Source: Sphingobium faniae (lineage in GTDB: Bacteria; Pseudomonadota; Alphaproteobacteria; Sphingomonadales; Sphingomonadaceae). Taken from it: a stretch of 64,000 nt of DNA. The notes under the pieces are model-generated. The model searched no databases, was not told the DNA's origin, and worked only from the letters and a program-made list of their open reading frames with translations. The stretch lies in contig FMTU01000002.1 of the NCBI GenBank assembly GCA_900100475.1, positions 372,001-436,000 on the forward strand, given 5' to 3'. Shown piece after piece: positions 37,865 through 46,413 of the stretch; the stretch's first letter is position 1, and each line of letters opens with the position of its first letter. The position numbers and the translations under genes were made by a program.

Positions 37865-38266
37865 TCACATGATGTCGAGCGCGGCCTCGGCAAAGCACAC
37901 ATGTTCGCCCTCGCCCGGCCCCGCCACCCAGATCCGCGCCACATCCCCCGCCACGATCAGCCACAGGCTGCCATCGGGTCGCGCGTAGGCGGCATCGGTG
38001 GCCGAAGGGACCGCCTCCCCACCGGGATGCGAGTGATAATGGCCGACGATCCGCGGCCCGCCTGCCCGCGCGGCCCGGTGCGCGGCGATCAGCAGGGCCG
38101 GGTCCAGTTCGAAATGGCGGGCAGGATCGGGGGCGACATTGGCGGCAGGCCGGATCGCCTCTATCCGCCCTTCCCCGCCCAGCAGCAGGCCGCATATCTC
38201 ATCCTTGCAGGACGCGGCCAGATGCCTGATCCTGTCCAGATCTTCCCTTGAAATGGAGGCTTTCAT
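37865..38266 (-). CDS. JAMM/MPN-family metallopeptidase (Mov34 type)
   Basis: A 133-residue single-domain protein with the full JAMM zinc site: Glu23 in DEICGLLLG, and HSHP followed six residues later by S-x2-D (HYHSHPGGEAVPSATD). Bacterial members of this stand-alone type remove ubiquitin-like sulphur-carrier proteins from conjugates or act with ThiS/MoaD systems; the substrate here is unknown. The ATG at 38266 follows an AGGA site. It is divergent from rluD with a 16-bp gap. Confidence 0.88.
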   Translation of the reverse strand: MKASISREDLDRIRHLAASCKDEICGLLLGGEGRIEAIRPAANVAPDPARHFELDPALLIAAHRAARAGGPRIVGHYHSHPGGEAVPSATDAAYARPDGSLWLIVAGDVARIWVAGPGEGEHVCFAEAALDIM

Positions 38267-38282
38267 TCCTACATCCTTAGCA

Positions 38283-39233
38283 ATGGGTTCGGGGGTTTCC
38301 ATCATTGAAACGACGATTGGAGAGGCGCAGGCCGGGATGCGGCTCGATCGCGCCCTCGCAGACCTGTTGCCCGACCTTTCGCGCGAGCGGCTGAAGGCGC
38401 TGATCCTCGAAGGGCAGGTCACGACAGGCGGGCGAGTGCCCAATCCTTCGGCAAAGGTCGCGGCAGGCCAGTGCTTCACCATCACCCTTCCTCCCCCGGT
38501 CGAGGCCGAAGCGGTGGCGCAGGATATTCCGCTCGCCATCGTGTATGAGGACGCGGACCTGATCGTCGTGGACAAACCGGCGGGCCTGGTCGTCCATCCG
38601 GCGGCGGGCAATCTGGACGGCACGCTGGTCAATGCGCTGCTGCATCATTGCCGGGGCGGATTGTCAGGCATCGGAGGCGTGGCACGGCCCGGCATCGTCC
38701 ATCGCATCGACAAGGATACTTCCGGCCTGCTGGTCGTTGCAAAGACGGACAAGGCCCATGAGGGGTTGGCCCGCCAGTTCAAGGATCATAGCATCGAACG
38801 GCTCTATGCCGCGATCGTTCATGGCGTTCCGGCACCCGCCAGCGGAAGCGTGGACACATGGATCGGCCGTTCCGACGCTGATCGAAAGAAGATGGCCGTT
38901 CATCGGGAAGGGCGCGGCAAACATGCCGTCACCCACTATCGAACGGTCGAGCGGCTGACGGGCGCGGCTTTGATGGAATGCCGGCTGGAAACCGGGCGGA
39001 CGCATCAGGTTCGGGTCCATATGGCCCATATCGGACACCCCTTGATCGGGGACCCGGTTTACGGTAGAAACAGGAAAGGTTTCAAATCAATACTGGAAAC
39101 GCTAGGTTTCAAAAGGCAGGCATTGCACGCGCGGACGCTGGGGTTCATACATCCCGTAACAGGCGAAACCTTGCGTTTTGAAAGTGTTTTGCCACCCGAT
39201 ATGCAGGAACTGTTAAGGCAGTTCCACGTATAG
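38283..39233 (+). CDS. rluD: Ribosomal large-subunit pseudouridine synthase RluD-type
   Basis: Converts uridines 1911, 1915 and 1917 of 23S rRNA (E. coli numbering) to pseudouridine. The 316-residue protein has an N-terminal S4 domain (RLDRALADLLPDLSRERLKALI, in part) and the RluA catalytic core with HRIDKDTSGLLVVAK, whose aspartate is catalytic, and LETGRTHQVRVHMAHIGHP. The ATG at 38283 (MGSGVSIIETTIG) is the probable start. The assignment to RluD rather than RluC rests on length and the S4 domain. rpoH follows 76 bp later. Confidence 0.9.
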   Translation: MGSGVSIIETTIGEAQAGMRLDRALADLLPDLSRERLKALILEGQVTTGGRVPNPSAKVAAGQCFTITLPPPVEAEAVAQDIPLAIVYEDADLIVVDKPAGLVVHPAAGNLDGTLVNALLHHCRGGLSGIGGVARPGIVHRIDKDTSGLLVVAKTDKAHEGLARQFKDHSIERLYAAIVHGVPAPASGSVDTWIGRSDADRKKMAVHREGRGKHAVTHYRTVERLTGAALMECRLETGRTHQVRVHMAHIGHPLIGDPVYGRNRKGFKSILETLGFKRQALHARTLGFIHPVTGETLRFESVLPPDMQELLRQFHV

Positions 39234-39309
39234 GATTCGACAAGTTTGCGACGGCGCAGCGACGCCTCTTCTGGGTCCCGCCGCGCATGAAAGGGAAAGG
39301 TGAAGCGAC

Positions 39310-40224
39310 ATGGCTGACAAGAGCAATGTCCCTACGGTGCCAGCGCTGGGCGGTGAAGCCAGCCTGAACCGTTATATGTCGGAAATTCGCAAATTTCCGC
39401 TTCTGACGCCCGAGCAGGAATATATGCTCGCCAAGCGTTATGAGGAACATCAGGACCCTGAGGCGGCGGCGCAACTCGTCACGTCGCATCTGCGCCTGGT
39501 GGCGAAGATCGCGATGGGTTATCGCGGCTATGGCCTGCCGGTCAGCGAACTGATCTCCGAAGGCAATATCGGCCTGATGCAGGGCGTGAAGAAGTTCGAG
39601 GCCGATCGCGGCTTCCGGCTGGCGACCTATGCGATGTGGTGGATTCGCGCCTCGATCCAGGAATTCATCCTGCGGTCGTGGAGCCTGGTGAAGATGGGCA
39701 CCACCGCCGCGCAGAAGAAGCTGTTCTTCAACCTGCGCCGGATGAAGAACAATATCGAAGCGTTCGAGGATGGCGACCTGCATCCCGATGACGTCAGGAA
39801 AATCGCGACGGACCTGGGCGTGTCGGAAGACGATGTCGTGTCGATGAACCGTCGCATGGCGATGGGCGGCGACACGTCGCTCAACGTGCCGGTGCGCGAG
39901 GATGGCGAAGGCCAGTGGCAGGACTGGCTGGCCGACACCGATCCGTTGCAGGACGAACGCGTCGCCGACAAGCAGGAGCGCGAGATGCGCCACGACATGC
40001 TGGTCGAGGCGATGGACGACCTCAACGACCGGGAAAAGCATATCCTGGCCGAACGGCGTCTGGCGGAAGAGCCCAAGACGCTGGAGGAACTGAGCCAGGT
40101 TTACGGCGTCAGCCGCGAACGCGTCCGCCAGATCGAGGTCCGCGCCTTCGAGAAGCTGCAAAAGGCGATGATGCGGATCGCGGGCGATCGCCTTGGCAAG
40201 ATGGCCCGCCTCGCCACCGCCTGA
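39310..40224 (+). CDS. rpoH: RNA polymerase sigma-32 (heat-shock) factor
   Basis: A 304-residue sigma-70-family factor. Region 2 contains LISEGNIGLMQGVKKFEADRG (in part) and the -10-binding RLATYAMWWIRASIQEF. The RpoH box QKKLFFNLRRMK, unique to sigma-32, is at about residues 136-147. Region 4 (LEELSQVYGVSRERVRQIE) recognises the -35 element. It is preceded by 76 bp that should hold the promoter and followed by a clear terminator. Its targets probably include grpE and other chaperone genes. Confidence 0.97.
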   Translation: MADKSNVPTVPALGGEASLNRYMSEIRKFPLLTPEQEYMLAKRYEEHQDPEAAAQLVTSHLRLVAKIAMGYRGYGLPVSELISEGNIGLMQGVKKFEADRGFRLATYAMWWIRASIQEFILRSWSLVKMGTTAAQKKLFFNLRRMKNNIEAFEDGDLHPDDVRKIATDLGVSEDDVVSMNRRMAMGGDTSLNVPVREDGEGQWQDWLADTDPLQDERVADKQEREMRHDMLVEAMDDLNDREKHILAERRLAEEPKTLEELSQVYGVSRERVRQIEVRAFEKLQKAMMRIAGDRLGKMARLATA

Positions 40225-40250
40225 GCGGACTTGCAGGACAAGAAGGAGAG

Positions 40251-40276
40251 GCCCCGGATTTTCCGGGGCTTTTTCT
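40251..40276 (+). terminator. Rho-independent terminator of rpoH
   Basis: An 8-bp stem (GCCCCGGA at 40251-40258 with 40262-40269) followed by TTTTTC and more T residues, 26 bp after the rpoH stop. The glk gene converges from the other side. Confidence 0.92.
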
Positions 40277-40292
40277 TTGCGCTGAGCGACAC

Positions 40293-41258
40293 TCACTTTC
40301 TCTCGCGAAAGGCGGCGGCGGCGCCGAACAGCCCGATCTCGTCATGCAGCGCCAGGCGGATCGGGATGGATTTCATGAGGCTTTCGAAACGCCCCTTGGC
40401 GGTGAAGCGGTTGTGAAAACCGCTTTGGGGCAGCAGGCCGCGCATCCGCTGGGTGAGCCCTCCCGCCAGCACGACGGCATGGGGACCGTGGGCCAGCGCC
40501 AGATCACCCGCTACCGAGCCATAACAAAGGCAGAAACGGTCGAAAGCCGCGCGGGCAAAGGGATCGCTACCGTCCAGCGCGGCCTGCCACAGTTCGGGGT
40601 CTTCCATCAGCAGGACGCGCTCATGGCCGATAGTCGCCATCGCCTTGTAGATATTGTTGAGGCCGGGGCCTGACACGATCCGTTCCACCGACACGCGCAG
40701 GAATTCGTCGCGCAGATAGCCCAGGATTTTCTCCTCCATGCTGTCGAGCGGCGCGAAATTGAGATGGCCGCCTTCGGTCGCCATGACATGCGGGACGCCG
40801 TCGTCATAAGCGATCATCGCAACACCAAGGCCCGTGCCGGGACCGATCACGGACACGCCGCCATCGGTGGGAAAAGGCCGATCCTCGCCAAAAAGCAGCG
40901 GGAGGTTTTCCGGCGGCAAGCGGGTGACGGCGTGGGCGACGGCCTCGAAATCGTTGACGAGACGCATCTGATCGAGGCCCAGTTCCTCGTCCAGCGTTTC
41001 GGGGCGGATGACCCAGTTGCTGTTGGTGAGCTTGATGACGTCGCGGCCGATGGCGGTGGCGAAGGCGATGGAGGCGGCTTTGGGAATGTCGCTCCCCTCC
41101 TCCCGCGCGAAAGCCGCCCAGCAGGCTTGCAGGCTGGAATAGTCCGCGACCTTGTATTTCCGCACCTTGCCGAGCGTGGGAACGCCCTGCGCGTCGACCG
41201 CCGCGCGAGCGAAACGGGCGTTGGTGCCGCCGATGTCGGCTGCGATGATGTCGGTCAC
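40293..41258 (-). CDS. glk: Glucokinase
   Basis: Phosphorylates glucose to glucose-6-phosphate, feeding zwf. The 321-residue ROK-unlike bacterial glucokinase begins with IIAADIGGTNARFA, the phosphate-1 loop, and has GPGTGLGVAMIAY and the catalytic aspartate region LVNDFEAVAHAV. Start is GTG at 41258. In sphingomonads zwf, edd and glk usually lie together; here glk follows zwf with only an edd remnant between them. Confidence 0.95.
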   Translation of the reverse strand: MTDIIAADIGGTNARFARAAVDAQGVPTLGKVRKYKVADYSSLQACWAAFAREEGSDIPKAASIAFATAIGRDVIKLTNSNWVIRPETLDEELGLDQMRLVNDFEAVAHAVTRLPPENLPLLFGEDRPFPTDGGVSVIGPGTGLGVAMIAYDDGVPHVMATEGGHLNFAPLDSMEEKILGYLRDEFLRVSVERIVSGPGLNNIYKAMATIGHERVLLMEDPELWQAALDGSDPFARAAFDRFCLCYGSVAGDLALAHGPHAVVLAGGLTQRMRGLLPQSGFHNRFTAKGRFESLMKSIPIRLALHDEIGLFGAAAAFRERK

Positions 41259-41356
41259 TGATGCTCTCCCGCTGGCCCTACAGTTCGGTTTCCATCGCCG
41301 CGAGGATGGACGATGCGGTCGGTGACCTTCGCGATCACCGGGTTGAGGTCAGTCAT
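41255..41356 (-). pseudogene. edd: Remnant of phosphogluconate dehydratase gene (edd), most of it deleted
   Basis: From an ATG at 41356, overlapping the zwf stop, the sequence reads MTDLNPVIAKVTDRIV, which resembles the N-terminus of Edd (E. coli MNPQLLRVTNRII). After 16 residues it departs into an unrelated tail and stops at 41255. In the next frame the end of the gap reads ILAAMETEL followed by TAG at 41278, which looks like the C-terminus of a normal gene. About 1.8 kb of edd, and any pgl, would therefore be missing. Edd identity rests on this short match and the position between zwf and glk. Confidence 0.55.
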
Positions 41357-42824
41357 GCCAGCTTGCTCCATCGCGTTCGATAAGAGCAATGGCTGAGGAC
41401 GGTCCCCAGTTCCCCGAGGCATAAGGCGCAATCTTCATTCCGGCTTGTTTCCAGCCGTCGATGATGGAATCGATCCATGTCCATTGCGCCTCCACCTCGT
41501 CGCGGCGGACGAACAGCGTCTGGTCGCCCGCGAGCAGATCGAGGAGCAGCCGCTCATAGGCGATGCGGCGGCGCTGCCCGGCGAAGGCGGCGGTCAGCGA
41601 CACGTCCAGCGTCACCTCCTCCAGATGCACCTGCCGTTCGAGACCGGGGCGCTTCGTCATGATGAGCAGGCGAATATATTCCTCCGGCTGGAGGCGGATG
41701 ATGAGCGTGTTCGGCTCCAGCCCCGATCCCCCACCCGAATGCTTCCCGTCGCGGCCGAAGATCGAATGGCGGACGGGCTTGAACTGGATCAGGATTTCGG
41801 ACTGACGCGCGGGCATCCGCTTGCCGGTGCGCAGGTAAAAGGGCACGCCCTGCCAGCGCCAGTTGTCGATATAAGCCTTCAAGGCCACGAAGGTTTCGGT
41901 GTCGGACGGCTTGCCCAATTCGTCGGCATAGCCGGTGACGATCTCGCCGCCGACCGCGCCGGGGGTATATTGGCCGCGCACGCTGTTGGTCTTGACGGCT
42001 TCGGCGGTCATCGGGCGGAGCGAGCGGAGCGCCTTCACCTTCTCGTCGCGGACGGAAGTCGGGTCCATGCGGGCGGGCGGCTCCATGGCGATGATCGAAA
42101 GGATCTGGAGCACATGGTTCTGCACCATGTCGCGCAGCGCGCCGACCCCGTCATAATAGGAGACGCGGCCTTCGAGGCCCACCGTCTCGCCCACGGTGAT
42201 CTGCACATGGTCGATGGCCGACGCGTTCCACAGCGGTTCGAACATCACATTTCCGAAACGCAAGGCGAGAAGGTTCTGCACCGTTTCCTTGCCAAGATAA
42301 TGGTCGACGCGGAAAATCTGATCCTCGGCGAAGAGCGCGCCGATCGTGTCATTGACCTGCTTCGAAGAAGCCAGGTCCTTGCCGATGGGTTTTTCCATCG
42401 CGATGCGGGTGTTAGGCGTGATGAGGCCCGCCTGCGCCAAACCTTGAGCCGTGGGCGCGAAGAGCGAGGGCGGCGTCGAAAGATAGACGGCAACGCCCCG
42501 GTCCAGCCGTCCGTCGAGCCGGTCGGCAAGGGCCGCGAACTGCTCCGCCTTGTCCGCCGCGACCGGCTGATAGCAGATGATGGCGGCGAGCCGGTCGGCC
42601 ACGGCGTCGTCATAGCCATCGGCGGGGAGGAATTTGGGCAGGCTTTCCTTGATGTCCTTGCGGAACGCCTCGTCGCTCATGTCCGAGCGACCCGAGGCGA
42701 TGACGAGGAAGTCGTCCGGCAGCAGCCCATCCGCCAGCAGATTATAGAGCGAGGGAAAGATCATCCGGTGCGCCAGATCGCCGGTGGCGCCGAACAGCAG
42801 GAATGTAGCAAACGGTTCGGTCAA
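41349..42824 (-). CDS. zwf: Glucose-6-phosphate 1-dehydrogenase
   Basis: Oxidises glucose-6-phosphate to 6-phosphogluconolactone with NAD(P)+. The 491-residue protein starts TEPFATFLLFGATGDLAHR (dinucleotide motif GATGDLA) and has the signature RVDHYLGKETVQNLL with catalytic histidines nearby. The start is taken as TTG at 42824 because homologues begin there and no ATG is near; the frame is open further back, even through the antisense of the tRNA gene. Normally the next step is carried by pgl and edd, of which only a remnant remains here. Confidence 0.93.
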   Translation of the reverse strand: MTEPFATFLLFGATGDLAHRMIFPSLYNLLADGLLPDDFLVIASGRSDMSDEAFRKDIKESLPKFLPADGYDDAVADRLAAIICYQPVAADKAEQFAALADRLDGRLDRGVAVYLSTPPSLFAPTAQGLAQAGLITPNTRIAMEKPIGKDLASSKQVNDTIGALFAEDQIFRVDHYLGKETVQNLLALRFGNVMFEPLWNASAIDHVQITVGETVGLEGRVSYYDGVGALRDMVQNHVLQILSIIAMEPPARMDPTSVRDEKVKALRSLRPMTAEAVKTNSVRGQYTPGAVGGEIVTGYADELGKPSDTETFVALKAYIDNWRWQGVPFYLRTGKRMPARQSEILIQFKPVRHSIFGRDGKHSGGGSGLEPNTLIIRLQPEEYIRLLIMTKRPGLERQVHLEEVTLDVSLTAAFAGQRRRIAYERLLLDLLAGDQTLFVRRDEVEAQWTWIDSIIDGWKQAGMKIAPYASGNWGPSSAIALIERDGASWHD

Positions 42825-44761
42825 AGAATCGCCCTTTTCCGTTGGAGTGTCATGCCTGCGCGGGGCCGCTCGCATAGCGGGCCGCTTTGGCGGCGCAAGC
42901 AGGCTATCGGCACGGGTCCGCTCCCGCAATATGAAGCGGCTATTATCATGTTCAATTCGCACGCGATGATTTTTGTCTGGACGGGTGAGCCTGATTTTGT
43001 CATCTGGCGCTCCGCAACCATGCGCGGGCGTGGTGAAACTGGTAGACGCGCCGGACTCAAAATCCGGTTCCGCAAGGAGTGTCGGTTCGAGTCCGACCGC
43101 CCGCACCATTTCGGTCCAAAAGCCCGAGTCCCTAGCACCGCCGCCTCTACGCCAGAGACGGCGGTGAGGGTCCGCAGCAATTCCGTGCGCGTGCCGAGGA
43201 TTCGCACATCCGTTTTGCTATGGACCTCGACCCGCTGCGCCACGGCCCGAATATGATTTCGCGCATAGGAGCCATCGTCGTGGCGGAGCTTCCGCTTGGC
43301 CGCCAATGCGAAGGCGTGAAGGCTTTCGACCGTGATCTCCGGGCTGATACGCTCGATGTGCGCGACCGCGCGCTCGGCATCGCCTCTGGCCTGGTCGCGG
43401 AGAGCGGTCAGCTCCGCGATCCGCGCCTTGAGCGACGGATCGCCCATATCGACCAGTCCGTTCTCGATCGCCTCATAAAGCCGGGAGAGTTTGGTGTCCG
43501 CCTCCGTCGCCCGCCGTTCCATCTCGGCGACGTGCTGGCGGCGCTCGGTCACCCAGTCTTCCCGCCGGGCGATAAGCTGGTCCATCAGCACTTCGAGCCG
43601 CGCGGGATCGAGCAGCCGATTCTCCAGATGCTCGATCACCGCCTCGTTCAGCCGGTCCATCGGGAGCGAGACGCCGGGGCAGCCCGTTTTCCCCTTCGTG
43701 GCCTTCGTCGCACAGGTATAATAGCGATATTCCTGACCGCTCCGGCTGGTGCCCGTGCGCAGCGTCATCGCCCCACCGCAGCAGGCGCAGAAGCAGATGC
43801 CCGTCAGCAGCGTCGATCCGCCCACCGCGCGCGGCGGCATCATCTTCGGGCTGCGCGCTTTCAAGGATCGCTGCACCGCCTCAAACTCCGCCACCGAGAC
43901 GATGGACGGCACTTCCATGATGGCGTGCTCGGCCTCGGGCTTTCGACGCTTCTTCTTGACGTCATAGGTGTTGAAGCGGTGCTGGCCGATATAGGTCGTC
44001 CGGGTAAGCACCTGATGCACCATGCCCTTGCCCCAGCGCCCGCCATAGCGGGTGCGGATATTATTCTCGTTGAGCCAGCACGCGATCGCCATGACGCCGA
44101 TCGGCCCGCGGCCATCGGCACCCTCCAGCGCCAGGCGGAAAATCCGCCGCACCGTCCCGGCATGGATCGGGTCGATTTCCAGCTTCTTCTTGATCTTCGT
44201 GCCACGCTGTTCGGCTTCGATCACGCGATAGCCGATCGGCGGGCGAGCGCCATTCCAGAAGCCCTGGCGCGCGTTCTCGTTCATTGCGCGCAGCGTATGC
44301 TTGGCGGTTTCCTTCGACTGATATTCATCGAACAGCGTCATGATCTTGCGCATCATCTCGCTTGCCGGATCATCGCCGAGAACCTGCGTGATGGAGACGA
44401 GCTGCACGCCATTCTTCGCCAGCTTGCGGACGTAGAACTCGAACTGGAACTGATCGCGGAAGAAGCGCGAGAAGCTATGGACGACCACCATGTCGAACGC
44501 GGGAGGCTTCTCCGACGCAGCGTCGATCATGTCCTGGAAAGCAGGGCGACGATCATCGGTGCCCGAGACGCCCGGCTCGATAAACTCGGCCGCGACCTCC
44601 CAGCCTTTCGAGAGGCAATAGCCCTCAAGCTGACGACGTTGATCGGGGATCGACAGATCATGGTCCGCCTGGCGGGGCGTGGAAACGCGCAGGTAAAGCG
44701 CGGCGCGGGCCGTCGCCACGACCGGCGACGTTTCGGTTTCGGCGCGGGCGACAGTCGCCAT
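42821..44761 (-). CDS. Large serine recombinase (integrase of the element), reading through the tRNA gene
   Basis: Site-specific recombinase expected to integrate and excise the element. Domains: serine resolvase catalytic domain with AALYLRVSTPRQADHDLS (nucleophile serine in the RVS motif), recombinase domain (residues 170-285), a zinc ribbon (CFCACCGG…C…GCPG, about 325-365), and a coiled coil (410-450). The conserved part ends near residue 540 (LGTRTELLRTLT). The frame continues with CGRSDSNRHSLRNRILSP, the antisense translation of tRNA-Leu, and stops at 42821, 4 bp inside zwf. The C-terminus of about 100 residues is thus host-encoded and created by integration. Confidence 0.88.
   Translation of the reverse strand: MATVARAETETSPVVATARAALYLRVSTPRQADHDLSIPDQRRQLEGYCLSKGWEVAAEFIEPGVSGTDDRRPAFQDMIDAASEKPPAFDMVVVHSFSRFFRDQFQFEFYVRKLAKNGVQLVSITQVLGDDPASEMMRKIMTLFDEYQSKETAKHTLRAMNENARQGFWNGARPPIGYRVIEAEQRGTKIKKKLEIDPIHAGTVRRIFRLALEGADGRGPIGVMAIACWLNENNIRTRYGGRWGKGMVHQVLTRTTYIGQHRFNTYDVKKKRRKPEAEHAIMEVPSIVSVAEFEAVQRSLKARSPKMMPPRAVGGSTLLTGICFCACCGGAMTLRTGTSRSGQEYRYYTCATKATKGKTGCPGVSLPMDRLNEAVIEHLENRLLDPARLEVLMDQLIARREDWVTERRQHVAEMERRATEADTKLSRLYEAIENGLVDMGDPSLKARIAELTALRDQARGDAERAVAHIERISPEITVESLHAFALAAKRKLRHDDGSYARNHIRAVAQRVEVHSKTDVRILGTRTELLRTLTAVSGVEAAVLGTRAFGPKWCGRSDSNRHSLRNRILSPARLPVSPRPRMVAERQMTKSGSPVQTKIIACELNMIIAASYCGSGPVPIACLRRQSGPLCERPRAGMTLQRKRAIL
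43024..43108 (+). tRNA. tRNA-Leu (anticodon CAA)
   Basis: An 85-nt tRNA with encoded CCA end. Acceptor GCGGGCG (43024-43030) pairs with CGCCCGC (43098-43104); the anticodon stem CCGGA/TCCGG encloses loop CTCAAAA, giving anticodon CAA; the T arm is GTCGG-TTCGAGT-CCGAC. The long variable arm is typical of tRNA-Leu. The conjugative element begins immediately downstream, so the 3' part of this gene is the likely attachment site. Confidence 0.97.
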
Positions 44762-44800
44762 GACAACATCCTTTCATCAATCTGCGGTCTGCGACCGCGA

Positions 44801-45310
44801 CTACATCTTCTCCAGCCCCCGCACCGCCGACGAAGCCAGCAGGAACAGCCGGTTCGGCCGCTGCGGGAAAGGCGCAAAGCCAAGCCCCTCGTAGAATGCC
44901 GCCGCGCGTTCATCCTTGGCGTCGACGATGATGGCCAATACCGCCAGCGTCTCGGCGGCGCCGAGGATGCGTCGGATCGCATCCACCGCCAGAACTTCGC
45001 CAAAGCCCTTGCCGCGCATCCTAACGTCGCGCGCCAGGCGCCCGATCAGCGCCGCTGGATAACCGCTTTCATAGCGCGGCAGCTTGCGCGCGATTTCTTC
45101 CGGCAACTCGCCCAAATCCAGCTTGAAGGCGCTCAGGCTGTAAAAGCCGACGACGCCCAGTTCCGAATCCGTGGCGACGAAGACGCGCGCGACATCGCGG
45201 CGGTCATCCTGACCAGCGCGGCGCCGGAACCAGCCATCCAGATCGGCCTGCCCGCAAGAAAAGCGCGACCGATCATGGTGCTTGCCGAGAGCTTCGAAGG
45301 CGACCGCCAA
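44801..45310 (-). CDS. GNAT-family toxin (TacT/AtaT type)
   Basis: A 169-residue acetyltransferase of the toxin subgroup, which acetylates charged tRNAs and stops translation. It starts with FEALGKHHDRSRFSCGQADLD, the usual substrate region; the acetyl-CoA loop is RMRGKGFGEVL and the catalytic tyrosine lies in AAFYEGLGF. The start is TTG at 45310, 3 bp after the antitoxin stop; the poor start codon would keep toxin levels below antitoxin. It is likely a stabilising module for the element. Confidence 0.9.
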   Translation of the reverse strand: MAVAFEALGKHHDRSRFSCGQADLDGWFRRRAGQDDRRDVARVFVATDSELGVVGFYSLSAFKLDLGELPEEIARKLPRYESGYPAALIGRLARDVRMRGKGFGEVLAVDAIRRILGAAETLAVLAIIVDAKDERAAAFYEGLGFAPFPQRPNRLFLLASSAVRGLEKM

Positions 45311-45313
45311 TCG

Positions 45314-45604
45314 TCAGCCCACGAGATCGCGGTGACGGCGCATGGCGGCGATCAGCCGTTCGGACGGCTCCGGCGGGTTCATCAGCGCCTCGAAGAAGGC
45401 ATCCCGATCCGCGCCGGTCAGAACCAGTCGTTGATGTTCGTCCAGCACGCGCCGCGCACCTTCATAGGCCAGATCGCCAGCGGTCAGGCCAGTGACCGCG
45501 CTCGCCTGTTGAATCAAATCCTTGGCCGAGGCGCTGACGCGCAACTCGATCCGCTCGCGCTTGATCTCACGCTCCGGTTTCCGGCGTTTTTGGACGGCTG
45601 ACAT
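45314..45604 (-). CDS. DUF1778-family antitoxin (TacA type)
   Basis: A 96-residue ribbon-helix-helix antitoxin: IELRVSASAKDLIQQASAVTGLT is the DNA-binding DUF1778 domain (quoted in part as ELRVSASAKDLIQQA), and the C-terminal tail (DAFFEALMNPPEPSERL) wraps the toxin. The ATG at 45604 is chosen; codons upstream do not fit the family. It precedes the GNAT toxin in the usual order and would repress their common promoter at the inverted repeat just upstream. Confidence 0.9.
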   Translation of the reverse strand: MSAVQKRRKPEREIKRERIELRVSASAKDLIQQASAVTGLTAGDLAYEGARRVLDEHQRLVLTGADRDAFFEALMNPPEPSERLIAAMRRHRDLVG

Positions 45605-45618
45605 GCCCGATCTCCTTT

Positions 45619-45652
45619 GACCGTAAATGTACGGCATAATACCGTGCCGGTC
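45619..45652 (-). promoter_or_regulatory. Promoter/operator of the toxin-antitoxin pair
   Basis: A nested inverted repeat: GACCG (45619-45623) with CGGTC (45648-45652), and ACGG with CCGT inside, centred on an AT-rich TATTAT hexamer that could be the -10 element on the minus strand. It is 15 bp upstream of the antitoxin start and is a plausible autoregulatory site. Confidence 0.5.
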
Positions 45653-45720
45653 AACTTTGCCGAAGCGCGCCTGCCGCATCATCCGATCACGGAAACACGG
45701 GAGGGCAGAGCCGTATTGCA

Positions 45721-45963
45721 TCATGGCAGCGGCCCGAACAGGGCGTCCAGTTCCTTGCGAAAAGCGCCTTCGATGACGCGCAACTCGGCATCGCCGATGG
45801 GAACCTGCTCGGGCCAGTCGTCAATAACGACGATCGGCGCGTTGGTGGCACTGGCGCGCGCTGACGCGCGCGTCAGCGGCGGGTGCATATAGTCGTGGAG
45901 GTCTTCGAGACCTTCCGACCAGCGCCAGGGTGTGCGAAAGCGACGTTTGCGAGGGAGTGCCAT
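45721..45963 (-). CDS. Small hypothetical protein
   Basis: An 80-residue protein, MALPRKRRFRTPWRWSEGLEDLHDYM with a Ser/Arg/Ala-rich middle and an acidic helical end (AELRVIEGAFRKELDALFGPLP, in part). No family recognised. The short, basic N-terminus suggests nucleic-acid contact, but this is speculative. The ATG at 45963 gives a protein-like start; upstream codons look random. It lies 116 bp upstream of the antitoxin gene on the same strand. Confidence 0.55.
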   Translation of the reverse strand: MALPRKRRFRTPWRWSEGLEDLHDYMHPPLTRASARASATNAPIVVIDDWPEQVPIGDAELRVIEGAFRKELDALFGPLP

Positions 45964-46173
45964 GTGTCTAAAGCTGCCGCACCCACTGCTGGAATCCAGT
46001 AAAATCGCCACCGTCACCACGCAGGCCGGAGCATAGCCACGGCGGCGAGATTCGGCGCGCGGCGGCGCAGGGCGGAAATAGCGAACCATGGCGTAGTAGT
46101 GAGGGCGGCAGATAAGTGCTCATGGCGGGTTCGCAGATGCCGTGTGCAGCCGGGTTTGCTATCCTCCCGTTCA

Positions 46174-46413
46174 ATGGACTCGCGGACAGACATAGACACC
46201 GACAGAATCGACGAGGCGGTGCTTGCCCTGTTGTGGCTCAACCTCAGCGCCACGGGAACGGCCTGGAAAGGTCTCGACTGGAGCGCCATGTCCCGCCTGC
46301 ATGAACGCAGGCTGATCTCCGATCCGGCACGCAAGGCAAAGTCCGTCCATCTGACCGACGAAGGCATGGCCGAAGCCGAGCGCCTGTTCCGCGAGCTATT
46401 CGCCCGCCGCTAA
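46174..46413 (+). CDS. DUF6429 family protein
   Basis: A 79-residue helical protein matching DUF6429, a small family common on proteobacterial mobile elements: DIDTDRIDEAVLALLWLNLS, AWKGLDWSAMSRLHERRLISDP and AKSVHLTDEGMAEAERLFRELF (each quoted in part). The layout resembles a winged helix, so DNA binding is possible; function is unknown. The ATG at 46174 is the likely start. It has no clear ribosome-binding site. Confidence 0.8.
   Translation: MDSRTDIDTDRIDEAVLALLWLNLSATGTAWKGLDWSAMSRLHERRLISDPARKAKSVHLTDEGMAEAERLFRELFARR

Noticed and set aside
43220-45601. 793-codon open frame on the plus strand
   Set aside because: It is antisense to the serine recombinase and the toxin-antitoxin pair, which have clear family motifs.
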